Source of the DNA: Lamellibrachia columna | Lineage: Eukaryota; Annelida; Polychaeta; Sabellida; Siboglinidae | Direction of reading: 5' to 3' | DNA: 64,000 nucleotides | NCBI GenBank assembly: GCA_963662155.1 | Contig: OY759272.1 | Span: 46,391,946-46,455,945, forward strand | Part shown: positions 43,389-55,977 of the stretch, piece after piece | How the letters are laid out: the number at the start of each line of letters is the position of its first letter | How positions within the stretch are numbered: the first letter of the stretch is position 1 | Made by a program: the position numbers and the translations under genes | Notes under the pieces: generated by a model | The model's database searches: none | What the model saw: the letters and a program-made list of their open reading frames with translations, nothing else | What the model was told of the DNA's origin: nothing

Positions 43389-43519
43389 CATACTTGTAAC
43401 TTTCAATACAAACTTTTATAATGCATGTAGTATTAAGCAAGTGTGGCACCAACGGTGGTGCGAAGAGGAATAAATAATTAAATCGCAACATCGTACATCT
43501 CCTGCCCAAGTACCGTCAA

Positions 43520-45090
43520 AAACTCAAACTTGTTCCACCTGCCAAAAGACAAACGCAGTAGCACAGCTGAGAGGTTGTTATGCCTGCACATATTGGGATG
43601 TCATCTTCGAATGCATTTATGACTTAAATGAGCATGCTAATATTCTCACCGACTACGTGGAATTCTGTCAAGACTCTATCATCTCAGAAAAGACTGTCAC
43701 TGTGTATCCTAATACCAAACCCTGGATCACACAGATTGTAGATAAGACCAACAAAGAGAAAGCATTCGAATCTCGAGATGCGGCTGTTATCTGGGAGGCC
43801 AATTCAGTGCTTAGGGCAGACACTGACCTTGCCAAGTCAGTTTACGAGACAAAGTACAAAAGTAGTATCACACCATGAACACTCGTGACGTTTTCAGAAA
43901 TCTCAAGGTGACAGCCGTTGATGTCAGTGCCATCCAAATTGCCAAACAAATCTAACACACTACCTGCTGCTACATATCTAAACAAATTCTACACTCGCTT
44001 CGACAGCAAAGGCTTTACATCCCAGTGCATATATTTTCTGGCAACCACCCCCCCCCCCCGAGAGAGATCATCATCTCCGAAGATGACGTGACACGCCAGT
44101 TCAAAAGAACCAGTATAAGGAAATCTTCCGGGCCTGAAAACATGTCGCCCCACCTTCTCCGTACCTGTGCCTAAGAATTGGCGCTTAAGTTCTCAAAACT
44201 GTTCCAGGAGTCTGTAGACATCGGAATCATTTCCAACCTCTGGAAAACCAGCACCGTCATTCCGGTGTCTAAAATACCATCCCCTCAGTAATTCAACCAC
44301 TACAGGCTCGTTGCTCTAACTTCCCTTCCCATGAAAGCCCTGCAGAAGTTAATCCTGACCAACCTCTCTTCACACATTCAGGAGAAACTGGATCCCATGC
44401 AATTCGCCTATAAGCGTGGGCGTAGCACTGATGATGCTGTGGCAACAGTGATACACAATGTCACCAAATATATAGAGAAGGCAAGCAACTATAATCGAAT
44501 CTTCTTCATAGATTTTAGCGCAGGGGTGTGTTGGTAGTTCGATTATCTACTCCCTGTACACCAACGACCTCAGGAGCGAATATGACTCTAATGTCCTCGC
44601 TGATCAGAAAATGTTCTCTATATTATCAGTGTGGTGAAAGGAAAATTTCCTAGAACTGAATGTGTGCAAGACAACGAACCTCCGCATTGATTTCCGCACC
44701 AGCGGCTAGTTGGGTGGACCACTATGTATTGGTGATGAGGCTGTGGAGGTAACGGACATCTTTAAATATCGTGGTGTAACACTTAATAACAAGATGACGT
44801 TTGGCCCCCATGTTCAAGGTGTATTTAACACGTGCCAGCAGATACTGTAACTGTTAAGAAAACTTAGATCGTTTCATGTTGACCCAAATTTCTACTATTG
44901 TTGTACAGGAATATTATAGATTCAGTGTTGACATATTGTAGAATATGTTTTTCCCCTGCTATATCTGTATCACAAAAAAAATGATGCTTATTTGCATCTG
45001 CAAAACAGGTTCCAAGATCATATGCCTCCCCATACAGCCTGTTTCTCAGCTGACTGGACGTGCGATGACCAGTGTGCCTACTTATATGAA
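43520..45090 (+). pseudogene. L2-like LINE fragment
   Basis: Readable in pieces: NTKPWITQIVDKTNKEKAF near 43715, TYLNKFYTRFDS near 43972, SSGPENMSPHLL near 44125, LDPMQFAYKRGRSTDDAV near 44388 and FFIDFSA near 44500. There is then a gap to QGCVGSSIIYSLYTNDL near 44525, and LADQ in place of the YADD motif. FLELNVCKT, FKYRGVTLNNKMTF and LLRKLRSF follow. About 60 codons between motifs A and B are missing and the catalytic DD is lost. The order and motifs match L2-clade reverse transcriptases. It occupies the interval where unit 3 should have its first coding exon. Confidence 0.82.
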
Positions 45091-45149
45091 AATATATGAT
45101 TTGATTATTATTATCCAAATTACAGCAATTTAATAATAATGTATGCGAT

Positions 45150-45805
45150 CACATTTAGAGCTGACATGAAAGTTTCAGAGCAATGTGGGATTTCTGCTTC
45201 GACAGGAAATCAAATAATAGTGTTAAGTAGGAGAACTATAAGGTATAAGGAGTAACTTAGTTAGACCACATTTGGAATATTGTATACAAGAATGGAGGCC
45301 GTAAGAAGGGCATTGTCAAGCTAGACAGAATACAACGAAGAGCAACTAAAATAATTCCATAATTGAGATACCGTTGTTATGGAAGCAGCTTATTACAATA
45401 TGGCTTGACAACACTACATACCAGGATACTAAGAGGAGACAAAATAGAAATGTTTAAAATAGTGAACATTTGTGAGGATGTTGATGGGAATTTGTTTTTC
45501 AAAGTAAAATAAGCCAGTAGAACCAGAGAACACAAAGCAGCATTAGTTAAGGAACAGTGTAGACTGGATTTGATAATGTACTCTTTCTCACATAGGGTAA
45601 TAACTGAATGGAACAAACTGCCTAATGATTGTTTTAAAGCTAGTAGTGTGAATATGTTTAAATCTATAATTAACATATATATGATAAGGGTGGGCTATAC
45701 ATTGATGATACCATTGTTGGACTCTCGATAAGCCAAAGGCTTTCTTGTCCTCTTGCCATCTGGAACTTGTTGTTTGGTATGGCAATCTTGCTAAATCTTG
45801 TTCAA
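45150..45805 (+). pseudogene. CR1-family 3' fragment
   Basis: Homologous to 21030-21710 of copy A: GCTGACATGAAAGTTTCAGA, then the C-terminal domain with KPNDCF..SSVNMFK, and the family tail CAATCTTGCTAAATCTTGTT. 5'-truncated in the usual LINE way. Together with the L2 fragment it fills the lost exon 1 interval of unit 3. Confidence 0.85.
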
Positions 45806-45916
45806 AAACACCTCTATCAGTGGGTCCATATTATATATATATCGTAATTAATTCAGGCAGCTCAGGCAGTTTAACTGTACATAAACATTTAGCATTATAT
45901 ATAGATTGAAGTGACC

Positions 45917-46125
<209 letters not shown>

Positions 46126-46127
46126 GC

Positions 46128-46193
46128 GATGTAGAGAGGGAGGAAAGGATGTAGGGACGGAGGGAGGAGGGACGGGGGAAGAGAGAGAGGGAG
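46128..46193 (+). repeat. Purine-rich tract, unit 3 intron 1
   Basis: GAGAGGGAGG- and GGACGGAGGGAGGAGGGACG-like runs, the counterpart of 7094-7134 and 63262-63357. Confidence 0.8.
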
Positions 46194-46479
46194 ATGATAT
46201 GAATTAGGAAATAAGCGCTACAAACTGTATGTAACCACAAAGTAGCTACTGAAAATGTTGAATTGATCGAAACAAACTATGATATTGCAGCAGGTACGTG
46301 TTGCTAAAATACACTTGGGAAACATGAATGCGTTTCATTATCATTGGATGCATAATGTTCAAATACTGTTTATATACGAAATGACGTCGTTCGTTTGCAC
46401 AAACAATAGGAACAACATTCGTAATTCACCTATCTCAATACAGTGCCACCCACATGGTCACAACAAGTAGTACATAGAA

Positions 46480-46984
46480 ATTCCAACGACAAATGGTCAA
46501 TTAAGCTATGCTGTGTCTAGCTTAAAGAAAGTCGAAGAGAACATTTCATAACAGAACGTTATATGATGGTCGGAGCAACGTCTTTCTCGCCAACATGGTG
46601 AGGTTGCATTTTTTGTGTGAAAACGACCATGTTATTTGAGAGGGTATATCCGAAATTAATAGTTTTATAATTGCTTGTTAACTATCTGTCATTACGTTTG
46701 GAAACTTTTAAATGTTGATGAGATTCACAAACATCATATTCGAAAATATGTAAGTAAAGCAAATGATGAATCTGTGCAGATAAATCCATTTCTCTAACAT
46801 ACACAATCGTGTCTTTGATACAGGAGTACGTGGTTATGTTATATATATATTTGTTTATATTTTGGTTGATTTATATTTATTTCATATAATAATATTAAAT
46901 GTAATTAATGTATGACACCAACACATATAAATGAACCATGTAAAAGGCTGAGTTCACCAATAGTACAATAAATCTTTTTAACAA
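46480..46984. other. No gene seen
   Basis: AT-rich intron-like sequence between the conserved intron part and the CR1 insertion. Confidence 0.4.
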
Positions 46985-49396
46985 TATTTTAATAAGATTG
47001 CCAACCCAAGCAACAAGTTCCAGATGGCAAGTGGACAAGGAAGCATTTGGCTTATCGAGAGTCCAACAATTGTATCATATATGTGTAGCACGCCCTTATC
47101 AGATATCTGTCAATTATATGTTTTAAACATATTCACACTACTAGCATTAACACAATCATTTGGCAGTTTGTTCCATTCATTTATCACCCTATGTGAGAAA
47201 GAGTACGTTCTCATGTCCAACCTACACTTCTCTTTAACTAACGCTGCTTTGTGTCCTCTGGTTCTACTGCCTTCTTTAAGTTTGAAGAACATATTCCTGT
47301 CAACATCCTCATAACCGTTCACTCGTTTAAACACTTCTATTTGGTCTCATGTTAGTCTTCTGGTATATAGTGTTGTCAAACCACATCGTAATAAGCGGCT
47401 TTCTTAAGGTCGCTCAATTCTCGTATGATTTTAGTTGCTCTTCGTTGTATTCTTTCTAGCTTGTCTATGTATTTTTACGATTCGGCATCCATGCTTGAAT
47501 ACAATATTCTAATCCGATATTGCTCTGAAACTTTCATGTCAGCACTAAATGTTACTACTAAGTTCTTTTCTTATGTGATTCTACCTAGTACAGCAACCCT
47601 CGTTTTATATTCTTCGTCCATGCTTCCATGTCCTATGTGTGTGCATTTACACTTCCCAAAATGTAATAACATTTGCCATTTCTCTGAATATTTAAATAAT
47701 TTATCTAGATCATCCTGTAAACTTTGCTTATATGTAACATTAGTAATATTTCTGAATAATTTTGTATCATCTGCCAATTTCAGTATTTTGCTAGATATAT
47801 AATCTTCCGAATCATCTCTTCTGTCCAGTTGATTACATAATTACCTATACCATGGGCTTTTACTTTAAATAACAATCTTTGATGTGGCACTTTATTGAAA
47901 GCTTTCTGAAAATCTAAATAAACAACATCCACTGGTGACCCGTCATCTACCCACTTTGTAATTTCTTTAAAAAAACCATAAAAGATTGGTTAGACATGAC
48001 CTTGCTTTTAGGAACTCATGTTGAAATATATTTATTAATTTATATTTTACAAGGAATTCCCCCATGTGTTCTCTAATTCATGTTTCGAGTAATGTACATA
48101 CAACTTCTTTCCATTCTGATGGAACTATTCCTTCTTCTAATGATAAGTTAAAAAAAATTGCAAGTGGTGTACTAATTTGCTCAACTATTTCGTTATGCAA
48201 TTGTGGTGGTATCCCATCAACTCCCGGTGATTTATTATATTTCATCGTCTTCATTTTCTTTGCTATAATTTCAGGAGTTACAAATAACTGCCCTAAATAT
48301 TGTGATTTACTGCCCTCAAATTTAGTGAATGGAACTGGAGGTGAGCTGATATATTATGTGGTAAAATCTGCGCTGAAATACTCATTCAGGACCTCTGCCA
48401 TCTGACATTATGTTTCAACTGTTGTTTTCCAGCGTTCCGACCTTATCTCGAACTTTCTGTTTACTCCTTACATAAGCATATACATACTGCTGTATTTTTT
48501 TTTTAATTACTGCCAATTTTTTTCAAAAGTTATTTTAGATTTTCTAATTTCAGTTGCAGTTAATTGCCTCTTTGTAATTTGCATTGTCTTCATCCTTTCT
48601 GGTACGCCTATAAACCCTGCACATAGTTTGCTTAAACACTATTTTTCTAATAGCTTATTTTGACAAATGTTTCTTTCTAGACCGTTTTCCTTGTTTTTTT
48701 AAGGGAAAACATTTATCGATGAAACTCTCAATTTCATATTTTTAGAATATTCCAACATTCAATTGCGGTCATCAGCATGTTATTCCAATCTAGCTTTGCT
48801 AAGTATTTTCTCATATCTTTATAATTACCTTTGTGGAAGTTTCTGCTATACGTTTTTTTATGTTTACTTTCTGATTTTACATTGATCTCAACATTTATTT
48901 GATTGTGGTCACTGTTACCAAATGGTTCATGTATTTTTTACATTGTCTACTAATTTTTTTTGTGATGACAAAACTGATATAATACATTATCTCCCCTGGT
49001 TGGTTCTAGGACGTGCTGAGTAAGGAAGCTATCATGAATTAAAAATATAAATTGTTGGTCCTCACCCCCTGTACTCTCTAGAGATTTCCATTGTATGTTT
49101 CCATGGTTAACATCTCCCATTATGATACATTCCCTTTACTAACTTCCTTTATAGAATTTTGCATTTTTGCCTTATCCTCTTCGTTTAAGTTTGGGCTTCG
49201 GTAAAATAATCCAATAGTTAAGTATGCATATCCTGAAACTGTTTTGCACCAAACAGCTTCATCGCAATTTGCGTCCCTTTCTAATTTCATTGCATTAGCA
49301 TGAATACATTACTTAACATATAGAATAACTCCCCCTCCCCTTCTTGCTATTCGATCTCTCCTAAACATTACGTATCCTGTCAATCCTAAGCATCAA
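46985..49396 (-). pseudogene. CR1-family ORF2, antisense copy with RT motif A retained
   Basis: On the - strand, from about 49396 (endonuclease, GVRERS-type region) down to the 3' tail at about 46985. The RT start (PGVDGIPPQLH, about 48220) and motif A VVYLDFQKAFNKVPH (about 47930-47880) are readable, as are LADDTKLF (about 47775-47755) and the C-terminal domain (47334-47110). Stops and frameshifts are frequent. This copy contains the part deleted from copy A and missing from copy B. 5'-truncated. It lies inside intron 1 of the unit 3 remnant. Confidence 0.85.
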
Positions 49397-49631
49397 CATA
49401 TTTTATATGTATATAATAGCAAGTTAACCTTTGTTATTTATCACTACCAAAATGAAGTACCTCTGGAAATATTAAATTGGTAGTTCGCACGTGACTGTCA
49501 CGATGTCAATAACATAAACGTTATCACATAAATATCCGTATGTGCTTTGATACTTGGTGCTGTCAGTAAATATCTCTTGAAATTGCCACATAATAATATA
49601 TGTTACGGTAACGTGTAGCTACGCATTACCC

Positions 49632-49886
49632 TTGTTTATATAGATTTAACAAGATTTTGCAAGATTACCATCCCAAACACAAGTTCCAGATGACAAGTGG
49701 ACATGGAAGCCATTGGCTTATCAAAAGTCCAACAATATTATCATATATGTAGAGCCTGCCCTTATCAGATATATGTCAATTATATTTTAAACATATTTAT
49801 ACTACTAGCATTAACCCAATCATGTGACCGTTTGTTCAGTTCAGTTATTCTCTGTGAGAATGAAGTCTTTCTCATGTCTAACATTG
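49632..49886 (-). pseudogene. CR1-family 3'-end fragment
   Basis: Reverse complement carries the last about 200 bp of ORF2 and the tail (AGATTTAACAAGATTTTGCA at 49642 is the family end repeat reversed). Truncated at about 49886. Confidence 0.8.
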
Positions 49887-50588
49887 TGTCTTGGGAAATC
49901 TTTAGGATAACGCGGAATTGAATTTGGTGGATTGGATATTTGTCTAAAGCGTGGACTATTGATCGGATAAGTAGTATATTTAAGTGTATATTAAACATAA
50001 ACTTGCAAGATACCTTGCTTAGGCAATAGTCGCTGTTAATATGTAACCGTAGGAGAAATTTAGGGTAGTTTATATAGTAGATATCCGAAGACTCGGTAGC
50101 ACGAGGGTTAATTAAGGTTTGTTGTAGTCAATTGATTGGGTACATTATACGAGATATGAATGTTTTTACACTTGTGAAATAGTATTTATATAATTTGAGG
50201 CGATAATCTACTTTGCTATGTTTGTTGCGGTCCGCAACACGAGAAACAGTCCGTAGTACGCGAAATGGTTTTAGCCCAAAAACGTCACGTGACCACGTGA
50301 CAAGATAAACCCTGTTCCTTTGTGTTGCAAACCTCGTTGACGTGTTTTCTGGAAGCAACACATTGGAAATTTTTCCTTAGAAGATGTCAAGATTAGTATC
50401 ACGTCAACTTAGTATATTATGTTTTAGGCTTTGTGCCTACATTATATCTAAATTAAACGCTTTGTTTGCGGTATTGATGTGATTATCCTTGAGTTATGGT
50501 TCATTTTATGTATTCGCGGTTTGTTTAAATATGCGCCTCCATTTTGTATTTCGATTTCGGCTGTGTTTTCGTTGTAAATTGTTCAGCT
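49887..50588. other. No gene recognised
   Basis: Leader region in front of the SGNH frame. It includes GTCACGTGACCACGTGAC-like inverted sequence near 50283. No coding motif. Confidence 0.35.
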
Positions 50589-51202
50589 ATGGACGGCAAC
50601 TCCGACCTTTTAATTATTAGTCATAGTTTTGTTCGTCGTCTGCAGGAATATATGTTTCGTCGTAATGATAGTAATAAAGTGGTTGGTGCAGACATAGGTA
50701 TTTCTGAACAATTTTCCAAAGTGTTTTACCGTGGCATATGGGGCCTCACCCTGGATGGTTTAATGCATGAATTACCACTGGTCCGTGATCTCGCTGTACG
50801 GGGAGTCATACTTGACATAGGAAGTAATGATTTATCGGCTCCTCATATTGATCCAGTAAATCTTGCCAAGCGGATCGTGGATTTCGCCAAGCTTGTTGCG
50901 ACTGTAGACTCGGTTGCCGAGGTGGTTGTGTGTCAGATCCTCCCGCATGTGATGGTCGGCCAATTGGGCAGTCACGATTTCCAACTCGTGCCGATTTTAA
51001 CAGCGCTCGTTTCGTAGTCAATCGAACGCCGGATGTATTGACCACATACCTGCCCCATGTTCACTATTGGCGACACCGTGGCATGCGCGCCAACTGGCCT
51101 CAGTATTTTGACCGGTTTGGGGTAACTCTCAATGATGTTGGTATGCGCAAATATGTGCGGAGTGTTATGGGGGCTGCCCTGTTTATTGTTAATAAATGTT
51201 AG
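50589..51202 (+). pseudogene. SGNH-hydrolase-like ORF of a DIRS/Ngaro-type element (frameshifted)
   Basis: ATG at 50589 opens LLIISHSFVRRLQEYM, the block with the presumed nucleophile Ser. VILDIGSNDLS (block III) lies near 50806 and VVVCQILP near 50924. The frame then shifts by about 50975, after which come RFVVNRTPDVL, HYWRHRGM and FGVTLNDVGMRKYVRS to the stop at 51202. The last block should carry Asp-x-x-His (DGVHLN in relatives) but reads FGVTLN, so two catalytic residues are gone. Such hydrolase ORFs accompany some Ngaro-like elements; their role is unknown. A minisatellite and a gag-like frame follow on the same strand. Confidence 0.65.
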
Positions 51203-51339
51203 TGTCTGCAATCATTTGTCATTGTGCATGTAGGCTGTGCTATTTTCTGACCCTGTAGTTTCCCAATGAAGTAAATTATTGTGTTTTTCTCATTTCGTTC
51301 TTGCAAACAGTGACTTGTCGCAGACCAGGGTCTATGTCC

Positions 51340-51690
51340 TGTGAACACTCAACCTTTTGGTTTGTTCATGCGAACTTTGACAGGTTGCAGAAATGTGTCT
51401 CTGTCATGTGAGCATTTTACTTTCTGTGTTGTTCATGCGAACATTGACAGGTTGCAGATATATGTATCTGTCATGTGAGCATTTTACTTTCTGTGCTCAT
51501 GCGAACATTGACAGGTTGCAGAAATGTGTATCTCTCAGGTGAGCAGTTTACCTTCTGGGTTGTGCATGCGAACATTGACACGTTGCATAGATGTGTCTCT
51601 GTCATGTGAGCATTTACCTTTTGGCCTGTTCATATGAACAGTGACAGGTTGCATAGCTGTGTATCTGTCATGTGAGCCATTGTGCTCTTT
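51340..51690 (+). repeat. Minisatellite upstream of DIRS gag, unit about 64-70 bp, five copies
   Basis: Core GTTCATGCGAAC, then TTGACAGGTTGCAG and CTGTCATGTGAGCA, recurring at about 51362, 51430, 51494, 51558 and 51625. Each unit holds two inverted matches: GTTC..GAAC and TGACAG...CTGTCA. Confidence 0.9.
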
Positions 51691-51886
51691 GTACTGTGAT
51701 TCCATTATGTGTGCCAGTACCAGCAATCTTAGGGCAGTCCATGATCTAGTTATTATTGCATTGTTTGGTATTTGGTCATGTGAGCAGTCACTCTTGTGTA
51801 GTCAAGTACTGCCCACTCACCGTAATGGCATAATTGTTGCAGTGTTTCTGCGTGCAGTGCCTGGCCTTCCGTTGCCTTGTTGCAGT

Positions 51887-52390
51887 ATGCCACGTGGACG
51901 TACATCCACAACGAGAGGAGGGCTTCGGTAAGACAGCCATCACAACACAGAGCAGCCATCAGGAAACGGGCACCGCCTGCTAGAAGACGTCGTCGTGTCA
52001 GCGCTGCTGTTGGCAGTCCCGATGAGAGTGTTATCCCTGATGGGGACCCGCCGACGGTCTCGACCAGCACAGCTGAGATGGTGGCCATCGTAACGAGCGA
52101 AGTCTGAAAGGAGCTGGTGACGATCGTGCTGCGGTGCCAGTTGTCGTTCCTGCCGCGCCTGTAGATGTCTCTGCTGCGCCGATAGATGTTCCTTACGTGT
52201 CAGTGACTGTATCATCACACCCAACAGCAGATGTCATTTCAGATCTCATGATGCCGCTAGTGGCGGGTAATCCACCCGACGCTGCGGACCAGGTGGACTA
52301 TACAGTCGCAAGAGCGATTGACGTCCTGCTGCGCGGCGAACTGGGTGAGCCGACTTTGCCACAAACGTTGCCTCTACATACCACTGAATG
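51887..52390 (+). pseudogene. DIRS/Ngaro-type gag, N-terminal part (frameshifted)
   Basis: ATG at 51887 (MPRGRTSTTRGGL) follows CCTTGTTGCAG, acceptor-like. The basic Arg-rich region continues in other frames (KRAPPARRRRRV near 51970). After a stop at 52105-52107 come VVVPAAPVDVSAAPID and ADQVDYTVARAIDVLLRGE near 52290, a gag-like helix. No zinc knuckle and no pol follow; at about 52500 the element ends and a CR1 fragment begins at 52626. Confidence 0.5.
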
Positions 52391-52625
52391 AGGGTTGGGG
52401 CCTCACGTATTGGGGGCCTGGTGGGATAAATGACCGCCCCACCTTTGCCATTTGTACATGTCATTTAATAATTGCTTTTCTCGATGAGCTAATTTGTATT
52501 GGTGATTAAGCTATATCTCATCGATTTACATGTTTTATATTTTTCTTGATGATGTTTGTACCAGCTATTTCTCATCGATACATGTATTTTATTATCACAA
52601 TGCATTTATTAAATGACCTTTAACA

Positions 52626-53110
52626 ACAGATACCCTTTGAAGAAAAATGTACAGGTAATATAAAAAAATATACAGCAATAGTTTCAATGCTTATGTAAGG
52701 GGTACACAGGAAGTTCGAGATAAGGTCGGACCACTGGAAAACAACATTGGATAATAATTTCAAACGGGTTTCAATTGGCAGAGATCCTGAATGAGTATTT
52801 CAGTTCAGGTTTTACCACATAATATATCAGCTCACCTCCAGTTCCATTTGCTATCTTTGAGGGCAGTAAATCAAAACATTTAGGGCAGTTATTTGTAAAT
52901 ACTGAAATTATAGCAAAGAAAATTAAGAAGATGAAAGATAATAAATCACATGGAGTTGATGGGATACCACCAAAACTGTTAAGGAAATTGTTGAGCAAAT
53001 TAGTACACCATTTGCAAAAGTGAAATAAACAAACATTACGCCGCTATTCAAGAAGTGACCGAGGACAAAACAGAAACTTGCATACCAGTGAGTTTAACAT
53101 CAGTTGTAGC
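52626..53110 (+). pseudogene. CR1-family ORF2 internal fragment
   Basis: Close to 20300-20650 of copy A (AGATAAGGTCGGACCA at 52719, GGAGTTGATGGGATACCACC at 52952), then a gap to CAGTGAGTTTAACATCAGTT at 53086. It lacks both ends, with several stops. Confidence 0.88.
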
Positions 53111-53290
53111 ACGATCGAACAAAATCGAAGGACAATCGAACAAATCTATGCATGACGGTGTCACAAATTGTTCGCATAACGTAATATGTAATACAACAAA
53201 CAGTAATTCTATTTTTTGTAGAAAGGGATCTGGCGTTGTGAGTTTCGAAAAAAACGAAACCGACCATGATGCCAACTGGCTAGGATTAGT

Positions 53291-53593
53291 AGCATGACAA
53301 ACATACACATACATACATACATACATGCACACATACATACATACATACATACATACATACATACACAAATGCATGCATATGTTCATACATACATACATAT
53401 ATACATAAACACATACATACATACATACATGCATACATACATACATACATGCATACATACATACATGCATACATACATACATACATACATACATACATAC
53501 ATACATACATACATACATACATACATACATACATACATACATACATACATACATACATACATACATACATACATACATGCATACATACATACA
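53291..53593. repeat. (ATAC)n / (CATA)n tetranucleotide microsatellite
   Basis: About 300 bp of CATA with occasional TGCA. Frames such as MYVCMYVC or IHTYIHTY are artefacts. Confidence 0.97.
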
Positions 53594-53947
53594 CGTGATG
53601 GATTATAGTCAGATTTAACTGGGCCAATGAATAGTCGAGGCGGCGAACGATGTTGATCATGATCTCAATTCATGGTATGTGAAATGATACCATTATCAAA
53701 CATCGTCACTGATATTTTACAACCATCAAGTTGTTATTGCCGTTAGTAGTGTTATCCGGTAGTGTAAAACAAATGCAAGAGGATGCATTCTTCAAAGTAC
53801 ATTCGGCTGCTTTGCACAGAGTAATGGTATTTCATCAAGGATTTATGATGCGTGTATGTGTGTGTCGGTTCCTAATACTGTCATTTCACTGAAAGAGGCA
53901 GTCGATCAACGGCTTTGTCCTTGTTTATATTTTGTGTCTCCTTTTTA

Positions 53948-53952
53948 CACAC

Positions 53953-54012
<60 letters not shown>

Positions 54013-54026
54013 ACGCACGCACGCAC
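53948..54026. repeat. (CA)n microsatellite
   Basis: CA repeat ending in GTACGCACGCACGCAC. Confidence 0.95.
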
Positions 54027-54469
54027 AGGCACACGACATTGGCAATTATGTTTGATCTATTTCAAACACGAAACAGTTTGCACTATATTACGTCATTATT
54101 TTTGACGTAGAATCCATGGTGTTTATAGTGGGCGAACGATGAGCGAATATGGAATACATAACGTTTAATTGTATCACCCATATGAAACTTACTTTATATA
54201 TAACCATCTGATAGGCCCTCGATGACTTGTTTAATAACACTCAAGAGTCAGTGGTATGCATACAAGGCTCATTCATACATAATTGTTATACAACACACTT
54301 TTAAGTGTGCTACTTAGGGGCAGTTAAGAATGGTCAACTTTACGTATTAGTTCAAAGCGTACTAATGTGGCCAGGTGAAAACGCCTATGTAATTACTTCG
54401 CAATGCATTCCGACATCATGGAAATTCACAATTTCGTGACAAACAATTATTAATATGACACCACGGTAT

Positions 54470-54486
54470 TGAGAGATAGAGAGAGA

Positions 54487-54524
<38 letters not shown>

Positions 54525-54564
54525 GAGAGAAAGAGAGAGAGAGAGAGGAAGAGAGAAACAGAGA

Positions 54565-54608
<44 letters not shown>

Positions 54609-54627
54609 GAGAGAAAGAGAGAGAAAT
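54470..54627. repeat. (GA)n microsatellite with GGAAGAGAGAAA interruptions
   Basis: Purine tract of about 155 bp. The GAGAGGAAGAGAGAAA module recurs three to four times, so part of it is a higher-order repeat. Confidence 0.95.
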
Positions 54628-54844
54628 ATATATACGGAGCCGATGGAAAAGGCAATATCCTAAGCTATGAGACAATTATGCAACTTCAGTGTGTCCCCGA
54701 AACCGGTTAAGTAAACGAAGTGGGTGAAACAACAACTGATCATTACTCGAAGTTCAGCCCAAGTCGAAGAAACCAAGGAAACGATATACTGGTGCACAGT
54801 TGCACGAATGAAGACACATTCCTCTTAAAAAAATATATCGTTAT

Positions 54845-55945
54845 GTGTGGGTATTTGGAGCCAATAAGGAATATCAGCGGATTATAACATGCTGGAAGGC
54901 ACCAGCAACATGAAAACTCCAGCGATTGCAAAGGAAATGAGGTCGATAATTATTAATAATCCGAGCCTTTTTTACTGACATTTATACCCTGCTGATGCTT
55001 AATGTTGATACCTTGCAGATGCGTAATGGCAGAAACCTGAGCTTGTTTGCTACAGGAACAAACAGAGAGTAACTGTTGTTAAAGGTCATTTAATAAATGC
55101 ATCGTGATAATAAAATACATGTATCGATGAGAAATAGTTGGTACAAACATGTACCAACTATTGTACGCTATGTTTTGTTTAACCTCCATAACGTCCTCCT
55201 GTGCATATACCCAGACTTGATAATGTGCTTAACCAATTTGTCAAAACATGTCGCCCTGTTTAAACATTTTAAACATATCTGTATATGCCAAATCATATAT
55301 TTAATTTAACAAGGTTATTCGTCCTAATAATGATCAGTTTGGTCTTAAACATAATTTCCAATTTGAAACATCTCCATCTACTACTACTACTCCTTTTCGT
55401 ATACAATTATAATAATAATAATAACAACAATAGAGATAATATATGAAATACATGCGCTTTCAGGTGTCGTCGTTTTGATATTGTATGAGATTGTGACGTC
55501 AAATGAACTTGTGAAAGACACAAATGTCGTTTTAGTTATAGTTTATCCTTTCAATGGCAAATGTACAATGACATTTGTAACGATACACTCTCTTTTTACA
55601 TTTTAGCTTGAATATAAAATGCCTCAACATTTAGTATTTCTTAGATTTATTTAATCAATGATACGGTCATTAATTTATCCTGCTTATATTATAAATATGT
55701 TTCCATCTTCAGTTATTTGCGTACATTTGCCACACATACATTACGTATTAGGAACGTCCATGCTTAAGTTACCGGTTGAGTACATTTGTGTTAGGTGATG
55801 ATTTAGCTTAAACGTTTTAACAAGTTTGATCAACCGTCTTAATTACCACTAGATCTGAGAAACAAGAGTAACCGAGTGCATAATTCCACAGGACTGAGAA
55901 ACGAGAGTAAAACCTTGCACATTTCAATCATTGCATTCGTGATCT
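54845..55945. repeat. Duplicated intron 1 block, copy in unit 3
   Basis: Starts with the gypsy relic (54850-54945, matching 8190-8262) and is colinear with 8840-9640 of unit 1 to TCATTGCATTCGTGA (55922). At about 55975 the pentanucleotide satellite begins. Unit 1 continues here with the rest of intron 1 and exons 2-3. Confidence 0.87.
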
Positions 55946-55977
55946 GAAAATATGAACTAAAGAGCTCACCTTCGTAG

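Noticed and set aside
53048..53660. MYVC/IHTY repeat proteins of up to 180 codons
   Set aside because: Tetranucleotide CATA repeat with no stops; not a gene.
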